Assembly (NCBI GenBank): GCA_009776435.1
Contig: WRNU01000006.1
Location: forward strand, 1 to 33,189
Direction of reading: 5' to 3'
DNA from: Betaproteobacteria bacterium
GTDB taxonomy: Bacteria; Pseudomonadota; Gammaproteobacteria; Burkholderiales; Rhodocyclaceae
Length of the DNA stretch: 33,189 bases
Both the position numbers and the translations under genes were made by a program. Within the stretch, counting starts at the first letter, position 1. The number at the start of each line of letters is the position of its first letter. Of this stretch, positions 7,526-15,222 are shown one piece after another. The notes beneath the pieces were generated by a model. That model was not told where the DNA came from. It ran no database searches and was given only the letters and a program-made list of their open reading frames with translations.

Positions 7526-7905
7526 GGGACTACCTGACCTCCACGGATATCCTGGCCCTGCATCAAATCGTTTTGCAACGCTACGGTGGCGCCCCCGGCC
7601 TTCGTGACATGGGGGCGGTGGAAGCGGCAGTGTTTCGCCCGCAATGCGGCTATTACAATAACATTATTGAAGAAGCTGCCGCTCTGCTGGAAAGCCTGCT
7701 CATCAACCATCCGTTTGTAGACGGCAACAAACGTGTTGCTTTTGCTGCTTGCGACGTTTTTTTGCGCATCAACGGCTGGCGGATTCGCGCCGAGCCGGAG
7801 TGGCTCTATCGGCGCATGATGGCCTGGATCGAGTTTCGGGGGGATCGCTTCGAGCACATCATCCAGGATCTCAAAAACTGCGCAGTGCAGCAGGATGGCG
7901 TGTGA
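7522..7905 (+). CDS. doc: Death-on-curing (Doc/Fic) family toxin
   Basis: A 127-residue Fic-fold protein. The active motif is HPFVDGNKR (residues 63-71, His63), and the Doc-type N-terminal part is visible (LTSTDILALHQIVLQRYGGAPGLRDMGAVEAAV). Doc proteins phosphorylate EF-Tu, whereas Fic proteins AMP-ylate. Doc usually has DANKR; the Gly-Asn-Lys-Arg here is nearer the Fic consensus, so the reaction is uncertain. The start is GTG 7522, overlapping the antitoxin stop by 4 bp. The size fits the short stand-alone death-on-curing family. Confidence 0.88.
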   Translation: MRDYLTSTDILALHQIVLQRYGGAPGLRDMGAVEAAVFRPQCGYYNNIIEEAAALLESLLINHPFVDGNKRVAFAACDVFLRINGWRIRAEPEWLYRRMMAWIEFRGDRFEHIIQDLKNCAVQQDGV

Positions 7906-7920
7906 CCTCCAGGTTAATGG

Positions 7921-7948
7921 TGGGCGCGCTTCGCTTTGCCCATCCTAC
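7921..7948. repeat. Interspersed repeat fragment (GGTGGGC...GCCCATCC)
   Basis: A short imperfect hairpin just after doc, with sequence of the GTGGGC-GCGCTTCGCTT-TGCCCA kind that I recall as a common interspersed motif in proteobacterial genomes. Only one copy is seen in this window, so the assignment rests on recollection of the motif and its symmetry. Confidence 0.35.
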
Positions 7949-7959
7949 ACATGCTAAGG

Positions 7960-8086
7960 AACCTCTGAACAACCCTCCTGTCATTGCAGCGCGTAGCGAA
8001 GCGAAGTCGCAGAATCTACACACCGCTTGTCATCCTGCGACTTCGCGCAGGATGACAAGCGGTGGATGTGGAGTTGTTCAGAGGTT
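7960..8086. mobile_element. MITE-like element with 14-bp terminal inverted repeats
   Basis: A 127-bp non-coding unit bounded by perfect 14-bp inverted repeats, AACCTCTGAACAAC (7960-7973) and its complement (8073-8086). Inside are two mutually exclusive perfect hairpins: 8001-8012 with 8035-8046 (12 bp), and 8021-8039 with 8046-8064 (19 bp, loop of 6). No clear target duplication is seen at the edges and no transposase lies nearby, so it would be a non-autonomous element. It makes up most of the gene-free stretch 7906-8216. Confidence 0.7.
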
Positions 8087-8119
8087 ATCAAAACAAAATA
8101 TCGCAAAATCTATTTTTGC

Positions 8120-8158
8120 TGTTGAATGTATGCCATAATCACAGTCGACCATTCAACA
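8120..8158 (+). promoter_or_regulatory. Putative promoter with a 9-bp inverted repeat
   Basis: TGTTGAATG (8120-8128) and CATTCAACA (8150-8158) are perfect complements and flank an extended -10 element TGC-CATAAT (8131-8139). No good -35 box is seen, as is allowed for extended -10 promoters. A repressor or activator bound to the arms would span the promoter of the repeat-protein gene 60 bp downstream. Confidence 0.45.
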
Positions 8159-8216
8159 TGTGTTTTATGGTTAACAGTGTGGCATTCATTAATTCGTTTC
8201 GTTGTTAGGAGGTTTT

Positions 8217-8675
8217 ATGGGCATTTTGAGCGACTTTTTCAATCCGTTCAGTTTCTTCAACCCGTGGACGCCGCCCCTCCCGATACCGAGCCCCATCCCG
8301 GTTCCGGTTCCGCCTCTCTTCATTCCGGTTCCGTTTGAGAAGGGCTACATCGACCCTGACCCTACCCCGGTTTTGACGAGGGTTCCGGTTCCGTTTGAGA
8401 AGGGCTACATTGACCCTGACCCTACCCCGGTTTTGACGAGGGTTCCGATAGCGAAGGGCAACACCGACACTGTCCCCACACCGACGGAGAAAACTGGCCG
8501 TGATGTCCTTTTTTCAACAAAGGAAATCATCAACACAGTGAAGGACTACTTCGACCCTGTCTCCACCCCGACGGAGAAAATTGGCCGGGATGCCCTTTTT
8601 TCAACAAAGGAAATAGCTTCCGGTGACATGCTGAATCTTGTCGGGGTTCAACTAGATTTACCCGATTTCGGCTGA
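8217..8675 (+). CDS. Unrecognised proline-rich tandem-repeat protein
   Basis: A 152-residue protein of no family I recognise. It has four sections: an aromatic/Pro N-terminus (DFFNPFSFFNPWTPPLP), a PxPxP stretch, two almost identical 20-residue repeats (VPVPFEKGYIDPDPTPVLTR-like; DNA copies 8323-8382 and 8383-8442 differ at one base), and two 29-residue-spaced repeats containing TPTEKxGRDxLFSTKEI (87-bp period, 8481 and 8568). The end is LVGVQLDLPDFG. There is no signal peptide, membrane segment or cysteine. ATG 8217 has AGGAGG at 8207-8212. A promoter palindrome precedes it and a strong terminator follows, which supports a real single-gene transcript. Confidence 0.7.
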   Translation: MGILSDFFNPFSFFNPWTPPLPIPSPIPVPVPPLFIPVPFEKGYIDPDPTPVLTRVPVPFEKGYIDPDPTPVLTRVPIAKGNTDTVPTPTEKTGRDVLFSTKEIINTVKDYFDPVSTPTEKIGRDALFSTKEIASGDMLNLVGVQLDLPDFG

Positions 8676-8725
8676 TGATTCAGCGTTTATGCTGATCGCG
8701 CGTAGATCATGTAAACCTGCCGAGA

Positions 8726-8760
8726 AGAGCAACTCGCTTGGGCGAGTTGCTCTTTCTTTT
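8726..8760 (+). terminator. Rho-independent terminator of the repeat-protein gene
   Basis: A perfect 12-bp stem, AGAGCAACTCGC (8726-8737) and its complement (8742-8753), with a TTGG loop is followed by TTTCTTTT. It lies 50 bp after the repeat-protein gene. The T-run is only on the plus-strand side, so it serves that gene and not leuA, which ends just beyond on the other strand. Confidence 0.9.
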
Positions 8761-8779
8761 GACAGTGATCGTTTCTATT

Positions 8780-10477
8780 TTACCCTTGCGATCTTTGCGC
8801 GCTTATCCGCCAAAGCCGATTAACCCCGCTCACCAATGCGCGGATCGAAGCCGTAACGATGTTCTCATCTATCCCCGCGCCATAGCATTCGCCGCCGTTT
8901 CCATTTCCATTCACCCCCGTGAGTTCGAGAAACGCGCAGGCGCGGGCATCACCCCCATCTCGGCTGGCGGAGATCGACTGCTCTTCAAAACTACGCACCC
9001 GCACGGAGAGCCCCGCACCGCGCAGGGCGTGCACCGCAGCATCGATCGGGCCGTTGCCTCTGCCGACAAGCACATGGCGGCAGCCTTCGATTTCGACGGT
9101 AAGTTCAATACCCTGCGCATCACCCTCTTCACGCAGGTGATGCCCGACGTAGCGCACCGGCGAACACGGATCGAGATATGTCCGGGAAAAAAGCTGCCAG
9201 ATCGCTTCGGCGCTCATCTCTCCGCCCGCTTCGGTTTCCTTCTGCACTTCGCGCGAGAACTCCACCTGAAGCCGCCGTGGCATGGCAATGCCGTAGCGGG
9301 TTTGCAGCAACCAGGCGATACCCCCCTTGCCGGACTGGCTGTTGACCCGGATGACCGAGTCGTAGGTTCGCCCGATGTCGGCAGGGTCGATAATCAAATA
9401 AGGCAGCGTCCAGGGCGCATCGGAACGTTGCGCCGCAAATCCCTTCCTGATCGCGTCCTGGTGCGAACCGGAAAAGGCGGTAAACACGAGATCGCCCGCG
9501 TAAGGATGGCGGGGGTGAATCGGTAGCCCCGTACATTGCTCGAAAGTCCGCGCCACACCGCTGATGTCCGAAAAATCCAGGCCGGGAGAAACGCCCTGGG
9601 TGTAGAGATTGAGCGCCAGGATGGCGAGATCGACATTGCCCGTGCGCTCGCCGTTGCCGAACAGACAGCCCTCGATGCGATCCGCTCCGGCCATGAGGCC
9701 CAGTTCGGCGGCGGCCACTCCCGTGCCGCGATCATTGTGCGGATGAAGCGAAAGCACGATGCTGTCGCGCCGGGCGAGATGACGGTGCATCCATTCGATC
9801 TGGTCGGCGTAGTGATTGGGAGTCGCCATTTCGACGGTAGCCGGCAGATTGATGATGACCTTGTCGTCCGGACGCGCGCCCCACGCCTCCGTCACCGCGT
9901 CGCACACCGCGCAGGCGAATTCCAGTTCCGTGCCGGAAAATGTCTCCGGGCTGTATTCGAGCACGATCTCCGTATCGGTCATGGTCCCAGCCAATCGGCG
10001 AATGTGGGAAACCGCCGAAACGGCAAGCTCGATGATTTCATCCGGTTTCATGCCGAACACGATTTCGCGGAACGTGGGCGAAGTGGCGTTGTAGACATGG
10101 ACAATGGCCCTGCGCGCACCTTTGAGGGCCTCCAGGGTGCGTGCAATGATGTCCTCACGCGCCTGGGTAAGCACCTCGATGGTGACATCGGGCGGAATGT
10201 GCCCGCCTTCAACGAGATGCCGCACGAAATCGAACTCGGTCTGCGAGGCGGCAGGAAAACCGACCTCGATTTCCTTGAAACCGATCTCGCACAGAACACG
10301 GAACAGGCGCATCTTGCGTTCCACGTCCATCGGCTCGAACAACGCCTGATTGCCGTCACGCAGATCAGTGCTCATCCAGATCGGAGGGCGGGTGATCACA
10401 CGATCAGGCCATTGCCGCTCATCGGGACGAATGGGCTGAAAAGGACGGTACTTGGAGGCGGGGTTGGAAAGCATCAT
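8780..10477 (-). CDS. leuA: 2-isopropylmalate synthase
   Basis: Catalyses the first committed step of leucine synthesis, condensing acetyl-CoA with 2-oxoisovalerate. The 565-residue protein is of the longer LeuA type that starts [11 protein letters not shown]-like. The HMGL-like barrel carries [11 protein letters not shown] (36-46), the metal motif HPHNDRGTG (His245, His247) and GNGERTGN (274-281). The C-terminal allosteric (leucine-sensing) domain runs from about 430 and includes [13 protein letters not shown]. Two ATGs are adjacent (10477 and 10474), with AAAAGGA at 10488-10494. It is transcribed away from an Lrp-type regulator that may control it. A plus-strand frame across it (9536-10495) is a shadow. 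Confidence 0.97.
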   Translation of the reverse strand: MMLSNPASKYRPFQPIRPDERQWPDRVITRPPIWMSTDLRDGNQALFEPMDVERKMRLFRVLCEIGFKEIEVGFPAASQTEFDFVRHLVEGGHIPPDVTIEVLTQAREDIIARTLEALKGARRAIVHVYNATSPTFREIVFGMKPDEIIELAVSAVSHIRRLAGTMTDTEIVLEYSPETFSGTELEFACAVCDAVTEAWGARPDDKVIINLPATVEMATPNHYADQIEWMHRHLARRDSIVLSLHPHNDRGTGVAAAELGLMAGADRIEGCLFGNGERTGNVDLAILALNLYTQGVSPGLDFSDISGVARTFEQCTGLPIHPRHPYAGDLVFTAFSGSHQDAIRKGFAAQRSDAPWTLPYLIIDPADIGRTYDSVIRVNSQSGKGGIAWLLQTRYGIAMPRRLQVEFSREVQKETEAGGEMSAEAIWQLFSRTYLDPCSPVRYVGHHLREEGDAQGIELTVEIEGCRHVLVGRGNGPIDAAVHALRGAGLSVRVRSFEEQSISASRDGGDARACAFLELTGVNGNGNGGECYGAGIDENIVTASIRALVSGVNRLWRISAQRSQG

Positions 10478-10525
10478 GGCGTAGATTCCTTTTAGAGCGT
10501 TTTCGGTACAAATGCTTACATATCG

Positions 10526-10556
10526 TGTAAGTTGAGGTGATTTGCGAACCCCAACG
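10526..10556 (+). repeat. 33-bp-family interspersed repeat, leuA upstream copy
   Basis: The sequence TGTAAGTTGAGGTGA...GCGAACCCCAACG matches the inverted pair at 17559-17591 and 17664-17696. Here it is directly joined to the 77-bp repeat at 10561. Both lie in the upstream region of leuA, which has no gene. Confidence 0.75.
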
Positions 10557-10560
10557 CCGC

Positions 10561-10637
10561 GACCACCCCGTCAGGCTTCGCCTGCCACCCCTCCACAGAG
10601 GGGAATTACCCCGGCGCTTCGCGCCACCCCGTCAGGC
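10561..10637 (-). repeat. 77-bp interspersed repeat, copy 1
   Basis: Matches 20135-20211 in the opposite orientation over 77 bases with 2 differences. It consists of nested small inverted repeats (for example CCCCTCC-ACAG-AGGGG, and CAGGC-TTCG-CCTG), giving a compact structured element of the REP type. It is non-coding. The remaining part of the leuA-lrp gap (10638-10770) is AT-rich regulatory DNA. Confidence 0.85.
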
Positions 10638-10711
10638 GATGACGCATATTACGCGGTTAAACGCGGTTAATGATTGCAATATTTGATTGAAATGGCTTGT
10701 TAATGGCTGAT

Positions 10712-10741
10712 TATTTCAATAATATTGTGATTTATGAAATA
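10712..10741. promoter_or_regulatory. Putative Lrp-type operator between leuA and its regulator gene
   Basis: A 7-bp inverted repeat TATTTCA (10712-10718) / TGAAATA (10735-10741) encloses an AT-rich core. A related ATTTGATTGAAAT lies just upstream at 10681-10693. AT-rich dyads before the gene fit autoregulation by Lrp/AsnC proteins. It ends 30 bp before the regulator start. Confidence 0.45.
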
Positions 10742-10770
10742 ATTTGCTTTTACCATCATGGAGCCATTCC

Positions 10771-11235
10771 ATGCCGCCCGATCGTTACGACCGTCAAATA
10801 CTCGACCTGCTGCAACGCGAAGGCCGAATCAGCAACCAGGATCTCGCCGACCGGGTGAACCTCTCCCCCTCGGCCTGCCTGCGCCGGGTACGCACGCTGG
10901 AAGAATCGGGGCTTATCACCGGCTATCGCGCCTTGCTCGATGCCCGTCGCCTCGGTTTCTCCCTGACCGCGCTGGTCTACATCTCGATGGATCGGCACAC
11001 GCCGGAGCGTTTCGCCCACTTCGAGTCCGAGATTTCACAAATCGACGAAGTGCTCGAATGTCTGTTGATTACCGGGCAGTCCGCCGATTACCAACTCAAG
11101 ATCGTGGTCACGGACATGGACGCCTACCAGGAATTGCTCCTGCAACGCATCACCCGCATCGCCGGGGTGTCGGGCGTGCATACGAGTTTCGTGCTGCGCC
11201 GGGTCGTGGACAAGACGGCATTGCCGGTGCGTTGA
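10771..11235 (+). CDS. Lrp/AsnC-family transcriptional regulator
   Basis: A 154-residue regulator with an N-terminal winged HTH (DRQILDLLQREGRISNQDL, then NLSPSACLRRVRTLEESGLI) and a C-terminal RAM/ligand domain (about 66-145, with ITGQSADYQLKIVV typical of the effector-binding turn). Lrp-family proteins form octamers that sense amino acids. ATG 10771 has GGAG at 10760-10763. The position, divergent to leuA, suggests leucine-linked control of leuA and of itself; this is inference. The specific family member cannot be named from sequence alone. Confidence 0.9.
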   Translation: MPPDRYDRQILDLLQREGRISNQDLADRVNLSPSACLRRVRTLEESGLITGYRALLDARRLGFSLTALVYISMDRHTPERFAHFESEISQIDEVLECLLITGQSADYQLKIVVTDMDAYQELLLQRITRIAGVSGVHTSFVLRRVVDKTALPVR

Positions 11236-11305
11236 GGTTTGCGCCCGATAGAACACGAGAAGGTTGACAATCGGAGTAAAGGCGTCATACACTTAAGACA
11301 GGTTT

Positions 11306-11626
11306 ATGGATTCAGCCATGTCTTCCGATACTTCTCCCTCTGACGTTCGCATCAACGCTCGTCTTTCCGGCGATGACGCGGCACGTTTCCAGGAATTGCT
11401 GGAAAGCAGCGGCCTGTCGGCCTCCGACTTGTTGCGTGCCGCCTTGCGCGAATACCACGCGGCGCATGCGCGTTCGCCGCGCGACCCGCTGGCCTTGCTG
11501 GCGGGGTTTATCGGTTCGGGCGAAGGACCGGAGGATCTGTCGGCTCGCTATAAGGAATACTGGAGCGAGTCGCTGGAAAACAAAATCCCGCTTTCGGTAC
11601 AAGAGCCTCGTGGTACTTACAGATAG
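11306..11626 (+). CDS. RHH antitoxin of a VapBC-like pair
   Basis: A 106-residue protein with an RHH N-terminal domain (DVRINARLSGDDAARFQELLESSGLSASDLLRAALREYHAAH) and a longer acidic tail (EDLSARYKEYWSESLENKIPL) that could occupy the toxin active site. ATG 11306 is preferred; a second ATG at 11318 lacks any ribosome site. It overlaps the PIN gene by 17 bp. The antitoxin role follows from pairing with a PIN protein. Confidence 0.8.
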   Translation: MDSAMSSDTSPSDVRINARLSGDDAARFQELLESSGLSASDLLRAALREYHAAHARSPRDPLALLAGFIGSGEGPEDLSARYKEYWSESLENKIPLSVQEPRGTYR

Positions 11627-12038
11627 CGGTTTCTGGATCGCGCTGTGCAATCGGCGCGACCGCCATCACGCTGCCGCGTTCGCAGCCGCCAAGCGTTGGT
11701 CTGGCGAAGGGTTTGTCACAACCTGGCCGGTGTTGACCGAGGTTTGCCACCTGCTGGTGGCGCGCGTTGGCGTGCATCAGGCGCTCGAATTCATGGATGC
11801 CGTCGCGCAAGGGGCGGTCGACGTGCCGCAGTTGGACGAAGATGCGCTCTCCCGCGCCAGCTACCTGATGCGTCGTTACCGTGACTTGCCGATGGATCTG
11901 GCCGATGCTTCGCTGGTGATCCTCGCCGAGCAATTGGAAGAAGGCCGCATTCTTTCCACCGACCTGCGCGATTTTTCCGGTTATCGCTGGAAGAACAATC
12001 AACCCTTTACCAATTTATTGCTGCCCTACCAAAGCTGA
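11610..12038 (+). CDS. PIN-domain ribonuclease toxin (VapC-like)
   Basis: A 142-residue PIN domain; such proteins cleave specific RNAs and are held in check by the partner antitoxin. The acidic residues are in place: Asp5 (VVLTDSGFW), Glu44 (LTEVCHLL), Asp99 (MDLADASL) and Asp118 (LSTDLRDF). The only plausible start is GTG 11610; the open frame further upstream (from 11373) is antitoxin DNA read in another frame. The C-terminal FSGYRWKNNQPFTNLLP is common in this PIN subgroup. Confidence 0.87.
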   Translation: MVLTDSGFWIALCNRRDRHHAAAFAAAKRWSGEGFVTTWPVLTEVCHLLVARVGVHQALEFMDAVAQGAVDVPQLDEDALSRASYLMRRYRDLPMDLADASLVILAEQLEEGRILSTDLRDFSGYRWKNNQPFTNLLLPYQS

Positions 12039-12058
12039 GAATACATGAGGAAAAGAGG

Positions 12059-12865
12059 ATGATGGCCAGACTGCTCATTCAAATATCATTTATTTTCATT
12101 CCCTTCATAAGCCATTTCGCCCATGCGGCCGATCCGTTGATCGTTCATGTTTTCGTTGCCTTGGCCGACAATAAACATCAAGGCATCGTTCCGGTTCCCG
12201 CTGCGCTGGGCGATGGCGACAATCCTGCGAAGAATCTGTACTGGGGCGCGGCGTATGGAATGAAAACCTTTTTCGGCAAAAAATCTCCCGCCTGGAAGCT
12301 CGAATACTGTCGCAGTGCGGTTTCCGAGTCGGTGTTGGAACGCTGTGTTTTTTCGGCACGTAACAGCCCTTCCGCATACCTGATTGCCGACGCATATCGT
12401 GGTCGGAAGATTGATAAGGCAATGGCCGATTTCATGCACTCTGCGGCGGGTAAGTTACCGCTCGATGAATCAAACTCCCGGCATCAGCCTGCAATACACA
12501 TTCAGGCGTCGAACAGCGCCACACTGTCCATCTATGTCGGTCACAACGGCTTGATGGATGCGCCGTTGCAGCCCATTGCGCGGACTTTTCCGACCGGGAT
12601 TGCGCAAGAAAGGCAAGCGGTTGTTCTTGCATGTAAAAGCCAGATGTATTTTGCAGACTACCTGAACCGCAGCGGCGCGCAAAGCCTGGTTTTGACATAC
12701 GATTTCATGGCCCCTGAAGCCTATGTCGTCGAGGGAATCGTTGAAGGCCGCCGACACAATGAAACGGCGGAACAAATTCGCATCCGCGCCGCAAAAGCCT
12801 ACGCAAAATATCAGAAAATTTCTGAAAAATCGGCGCGTCGTATGTTTGGCGCGCCGAAACTTTAG
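12059..12865 (+). CDS. Secreted protein of unknown function
   Basis: A 268-residue protein with a clear signal peptide (hydrophobic LLIQISFIFIPFI, likely cut after AHA at about 23). The mature part opens with HVFVALADNKHQGIVPVPA and has YWGAAYGMKTFFGK shortly after. I recall such a sequence as a widespread conserved hypothetical but cannot give a function. Cysteines at about 84 (EYCRS) and 96 (ERCVF) could pair in the periplasm. ATG pairs at 12059/12062 follow AGGA at 12048-12051. It starts 20 bp after the PIN gene but has no obvious link to it. Confidence 0.75.
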   Translation: MMARLLIQISFIFIPFISHFAHAADPLIVHVFVALADNKHQGIVPVPAALGDGDNPAKNLYWGAAYGMKTFFGKKSPAWKLEYCRSAVSESVLERCVFSARNSPSAYLIADAYRGRKIDKAMADFMHSAAGKLPLDESNSRHQPAIHIQASNSATLSIYVGHNGLMDAPLQPIARTFPTGIAQERQAVVLACKSQMYFADYLNRSGAQSLVLTYDFMAPEAYVVEGIVEGRRHNETAEQIRIRAAKAYAKYQKISEKSARRMFGAPKL

Positions 12866-12888
12866 GGCGGTTTCGGGTTGAATGGATT

Positions 12889-13401
12889 TTATCGGGCGGC
12901 CAGCAAACTTTCATACCGCATCCGTTCTTCCTCCGAAAAGCAGCAGAAAATCACCTCCCGGATGCCGGGCAGGCGTGCCAGCGCCTCCCGCACGGTACAG
13001 AGCGCATGCGGGGCGGCCAGATCGGGCGGGTAGCCGTAGACGCCGGTGCTGATGCAGGGAAAGGCGACGCTTTCCAGCCCGGTCTGATCGGCGAGTTCCA
13101 GCGCATGGCGGTAGCAGGCGGCGAGCAGCGCCGGTTCGCCGTGCACTCCGTCGCGCCAGATGGGGCCGACGGTGTGGATGATGTGTCGGGCAGGGAGGCG
13201 GAAGCCGGGGGTGATTTTGGCCTCCCCCGTGGCACAGCCGTTCAGGGTATGGCAGTGGGCCAACAGTTCCGGCCCGGCGGCGCGGTGAATGGCGCCATCG
13301 ACTCCGCCGCCGCCCAGAAGGGTGTTGTTGGCGGCGTTGACGATGGCGTCGACGGTCAATGTCGTAATATCGGCACGGATGACGCGCAGGGAGGCGGACA
13401 T
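12889..13401 (-). CDS. Macrodomain ADP-ribose/O-acetyl-ADP-ribose deacetylase
   Basis: A 170-residue macrodomain of the YmdB/MacroD type, which hydrolyses O-acetyl-ADP-ribose or removes ADP-ribose from proteins. Signature parts are seen: [27 protein letters not shown] (about 17-43), the [10 protein letters not shown] loop and [10 protein letters not shown] (ligand loop). ATG 13401 is chosen to match the family start; a GTG at 13431 would add 10 residues. It converges on the secreted unknown gene, with only 23 bp between the stops, and is divergent from the DUF192 gene. Confidence 0.92.
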   Translation of the reverse strand: MSASLRVIRADITTLTVDAIVNAANNTLLGGGGVDGAIHRAAGPELLAHCHTLNGCATGEAKITPGFRLPARHIIHTVGPIWRDGVHGEPALLAACYRHALELADQTGLESVAFPCISTGVYGYPPDLAAPHALCTVREALARLPGIREVIFCCFSEEERMRYESLLAAR

Positions 13402-13483
13402 GATGAAATCGGAATCGAAGGCGCGAAACACATATTATCGCGCTTGTCGGAAGGAAGGAACGGTGAAGGCGATGGGAGGTTCG

Positions 13484-13918
13484 ATGATACGGCGGGTTCT
13501 GGCAATGGGAATGTTGTTGGCGGCAGCAGGCGCGGTGCAAGCGCAGGCACAGCGGGCAAGCCTGGAGGCGGGCGGGCATCGCATCGAGGTCGAGGTAGCC
13601 GCCGACGAGCAGACGCGACAGCTTGGGCTGATGTACCGGAGTCGTCTTCCCTCCGGGCAGGGCATGTTGTTCTTGTATCCGTCTTCGCTCCGCATCTGCA
13701 TGTGGATGAAAAACACGCTGATCCCGTTGTCGGTGGCGTTTCTCGATGAAGAGGGGCGCATCCTCAATATTGAGGACATGACCCCGTTGAGCGAGGAGTC
13801 CCATTGCTCGGTGAAACCGGCGCGCCATGCGCTGGAGATGAACCAGGGCTGGTTTGCCGGGCATGGCGTGAAGGCGGGCGACAGGGTCGAGGGGGTAAAA
13901 TCCCTGTCCACGAAATAA
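13484..13918 (+). CDS. DUF192-family exported protein
   Basis: A 144-residue protein: signal peptide (VLAMGMLLAAAGAVQA), then a DUF192 domain with the typical LGLMYRSRLPSGQGMLF, MWMKNTLIPLSVAFLD and ALEMNQGWFAGHGVKAGD stretches. The family is small and periplasmic in proteobacteria; the biochemical role is not known. ATG 13484 has GGGAGG at 13474-13479. ATG 13472 or GTG 13463 are also possible and would lengthen the n-region. About 120 bp of non-coding DNA follow before flhB. Confidence 0.88.
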   Translation: MIRRVLAMGMLLAAAGAVQAQAQRASLEAGGHRIEVEVAADEQTRQLGLMYRSRLPSGQGMLFLYPSSLRICMWMKNTLIPLSVAFLDEEGRILNIEDMTPLSEESHCSVKPARHALEMNQGWFAGHGVKAGDRVEGVKSLSTK

Positions 13919-14039
13919 GGCGGCTTTTCCGCGTACATCCGCCCATTGTCGGGAGGCGCGGTTGGGATAATGTCCCGAATGCCATTTTGCGTCTTCGCCA
14001 TTCCCGGCGCGGCGCGGCATCTGAGGCATGGGGCCAGCC

Positions 14040-15191
14040 GTGGCGGAAGACAGCGATCAGGAAAAAACAGAACCAGCATCAGGCCGACGATTGCAACAGG
14101 CCCGCGAAGAGGGGCAGGTTCCGCAGTCGCGCGAACTCCAGACCTTCCTGGTGACGGCGACGGGCGCGCTTTTTCTCCTGATGCTCGGCAGTTGGATGGG
14201 AGGACGGCTGTCGGAACTGATGCGGCGTGGTTTTTCTTTCGATCGTCATCTGGCATACGAGACGAACGTTCTGGTGATCGTCGAATGGTTGCAAGGTCTG
14301 CTCGGCGCGGCTTTGCTGACGTTGCTGCCGCTTTTTCTCACGTTGATACTGGCGGCGCTGGCCTCTCCGATGATGCTCGGCGGCCTCCTGTTCGCGCCCA
14401 AGGCGCTGGGGCTGAAACTCGACCGGCTCAATCCGCTCAAGGGCTTCAAGCGCATGTTTTCGCTGCATGGCCTGGTCGAGATGCTCAAGGCGGTCATGAA
14501 GGCATTGCTGATCGGCGGGGTCGGCGCAACGGTGCTGTGGCGCAACCGTGAGCGTCTTTTCGATTTCCTGAAAGAACCATTGCTGCCTGCAATCAGCGAT
14601 TTTGCTTCCACGGTGGTCTGGATTGCGGTGTTGATCGTCTTGAGCCTCGGGCTGCTTGCACTGTTCGACGTGCCGTTCCAGTTGTGGCAGTACCACAAGA
14701 GGCTGCGCATGACGAAGGAGGAGGTCAAGCGCGAGAACAAGGAACAGGAGGGGGACCCGCACGTCAAGGGCCGCATTCGCGCGTTGCAGCGCGAAATGGC
14801 GCGGCGACGGATGATGGCCGAGGTGCCGAAGGCCGACGTGGTGGTGACGAACCCGGCGCACTTTTCGGTGGCGTTGCGCTACGACGCCTCGCGCATGTCC
14901 GCGCCGATCGTCGTCGCCAAGGGGCGCGGCGAACTGGCGCTGAAAATCCGGGAGATTGCCCGCGAGCACAACGTGGCCCTGCTGGAAGCGCCCGCGCTTG
15001 CCCGCGCGCTCTATACGCATTGCGAACTGGAAAATGCGATTCCCGCCCCGCTTTTCACCGCTGTGGCCGAGGTGATGGCCTACGTCTACCAGTTGAACGA
15101 GGCGATGGAAAACGACCTGCCCGTACCGCAGCCGCCGACCGATTTGCCGGTTCCCGCCGCACTCGACCCCGGCCCGCCCCCGGAAGATTGA
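14040..15191 (+). CDS. flhB: Flagellar type III export switch protein FlhB
   Basis: A membrane component of the flagellar export gate that switches export from rod/hook to filament proteins. Four hydrophobic segments lie in the first ~220 residues, then a cytoplasmic domain with the autocleavage site. That site reads TNPAHFSVAL, i.e. Asn-Pro-Ala-His where most FlhB have Asn-Pro-Thr-His. The family start MAEDSDQEKTEP corresponds to GTG 14040 (GGGG at 14030-14033); an ATG at 14028 adds four residues. The proline-rich tail is PPTDLPVPAALDPGPPPED. flhA follows after 31 bp. Confidence 0.95.
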   Translation: MAEDSDQEKTEPASGRRLQQAREEGQVPQSRELQTFLVTATGALFLLMLGSWMGGRLSELMRRGFSFDRHLAYETNVLVIVEWLQGLLGAALLTLLPLFLTLILAALASPMMLGGLLFAPKALGLKLDRLNPLKGFKRMFSLHGLVEMLKAVMKALLIGGVGATVLWRNRERLFDFLKEPLLPAISDFASTVVWIAVLIVLSLGLLALFDVPFQLWQYHKRLRMTKEEVKRENKEQEGDPHVKGRIRALQREMARRRMMAEVPKADVVVTNPAHFSVALRYDASRMSAPIVVAKGRGELALKIREIAREHNVALLEAPALARALYTHCELENAIPAPLFTAVAEVMAYVYQLNEAMENDLPVPQPPTDLPVPAALDPGPPPED

Positions 15192-15222
15192 CCCATGACA
15201 ACGAACGCGAGTACGACCCGGC

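Noticed and set aside
8323-8442. CRISPR-like array in the 60-bp tandem units
   Set aside because: The units abut without spacers and stay in frame as 20 codons; this is a coding tandem repeat.
9536-10495. Plus-strand frame of 319 codons over leuA
   Set aside because: It is a mirror frame of leuA with no motif and no ribosome site.
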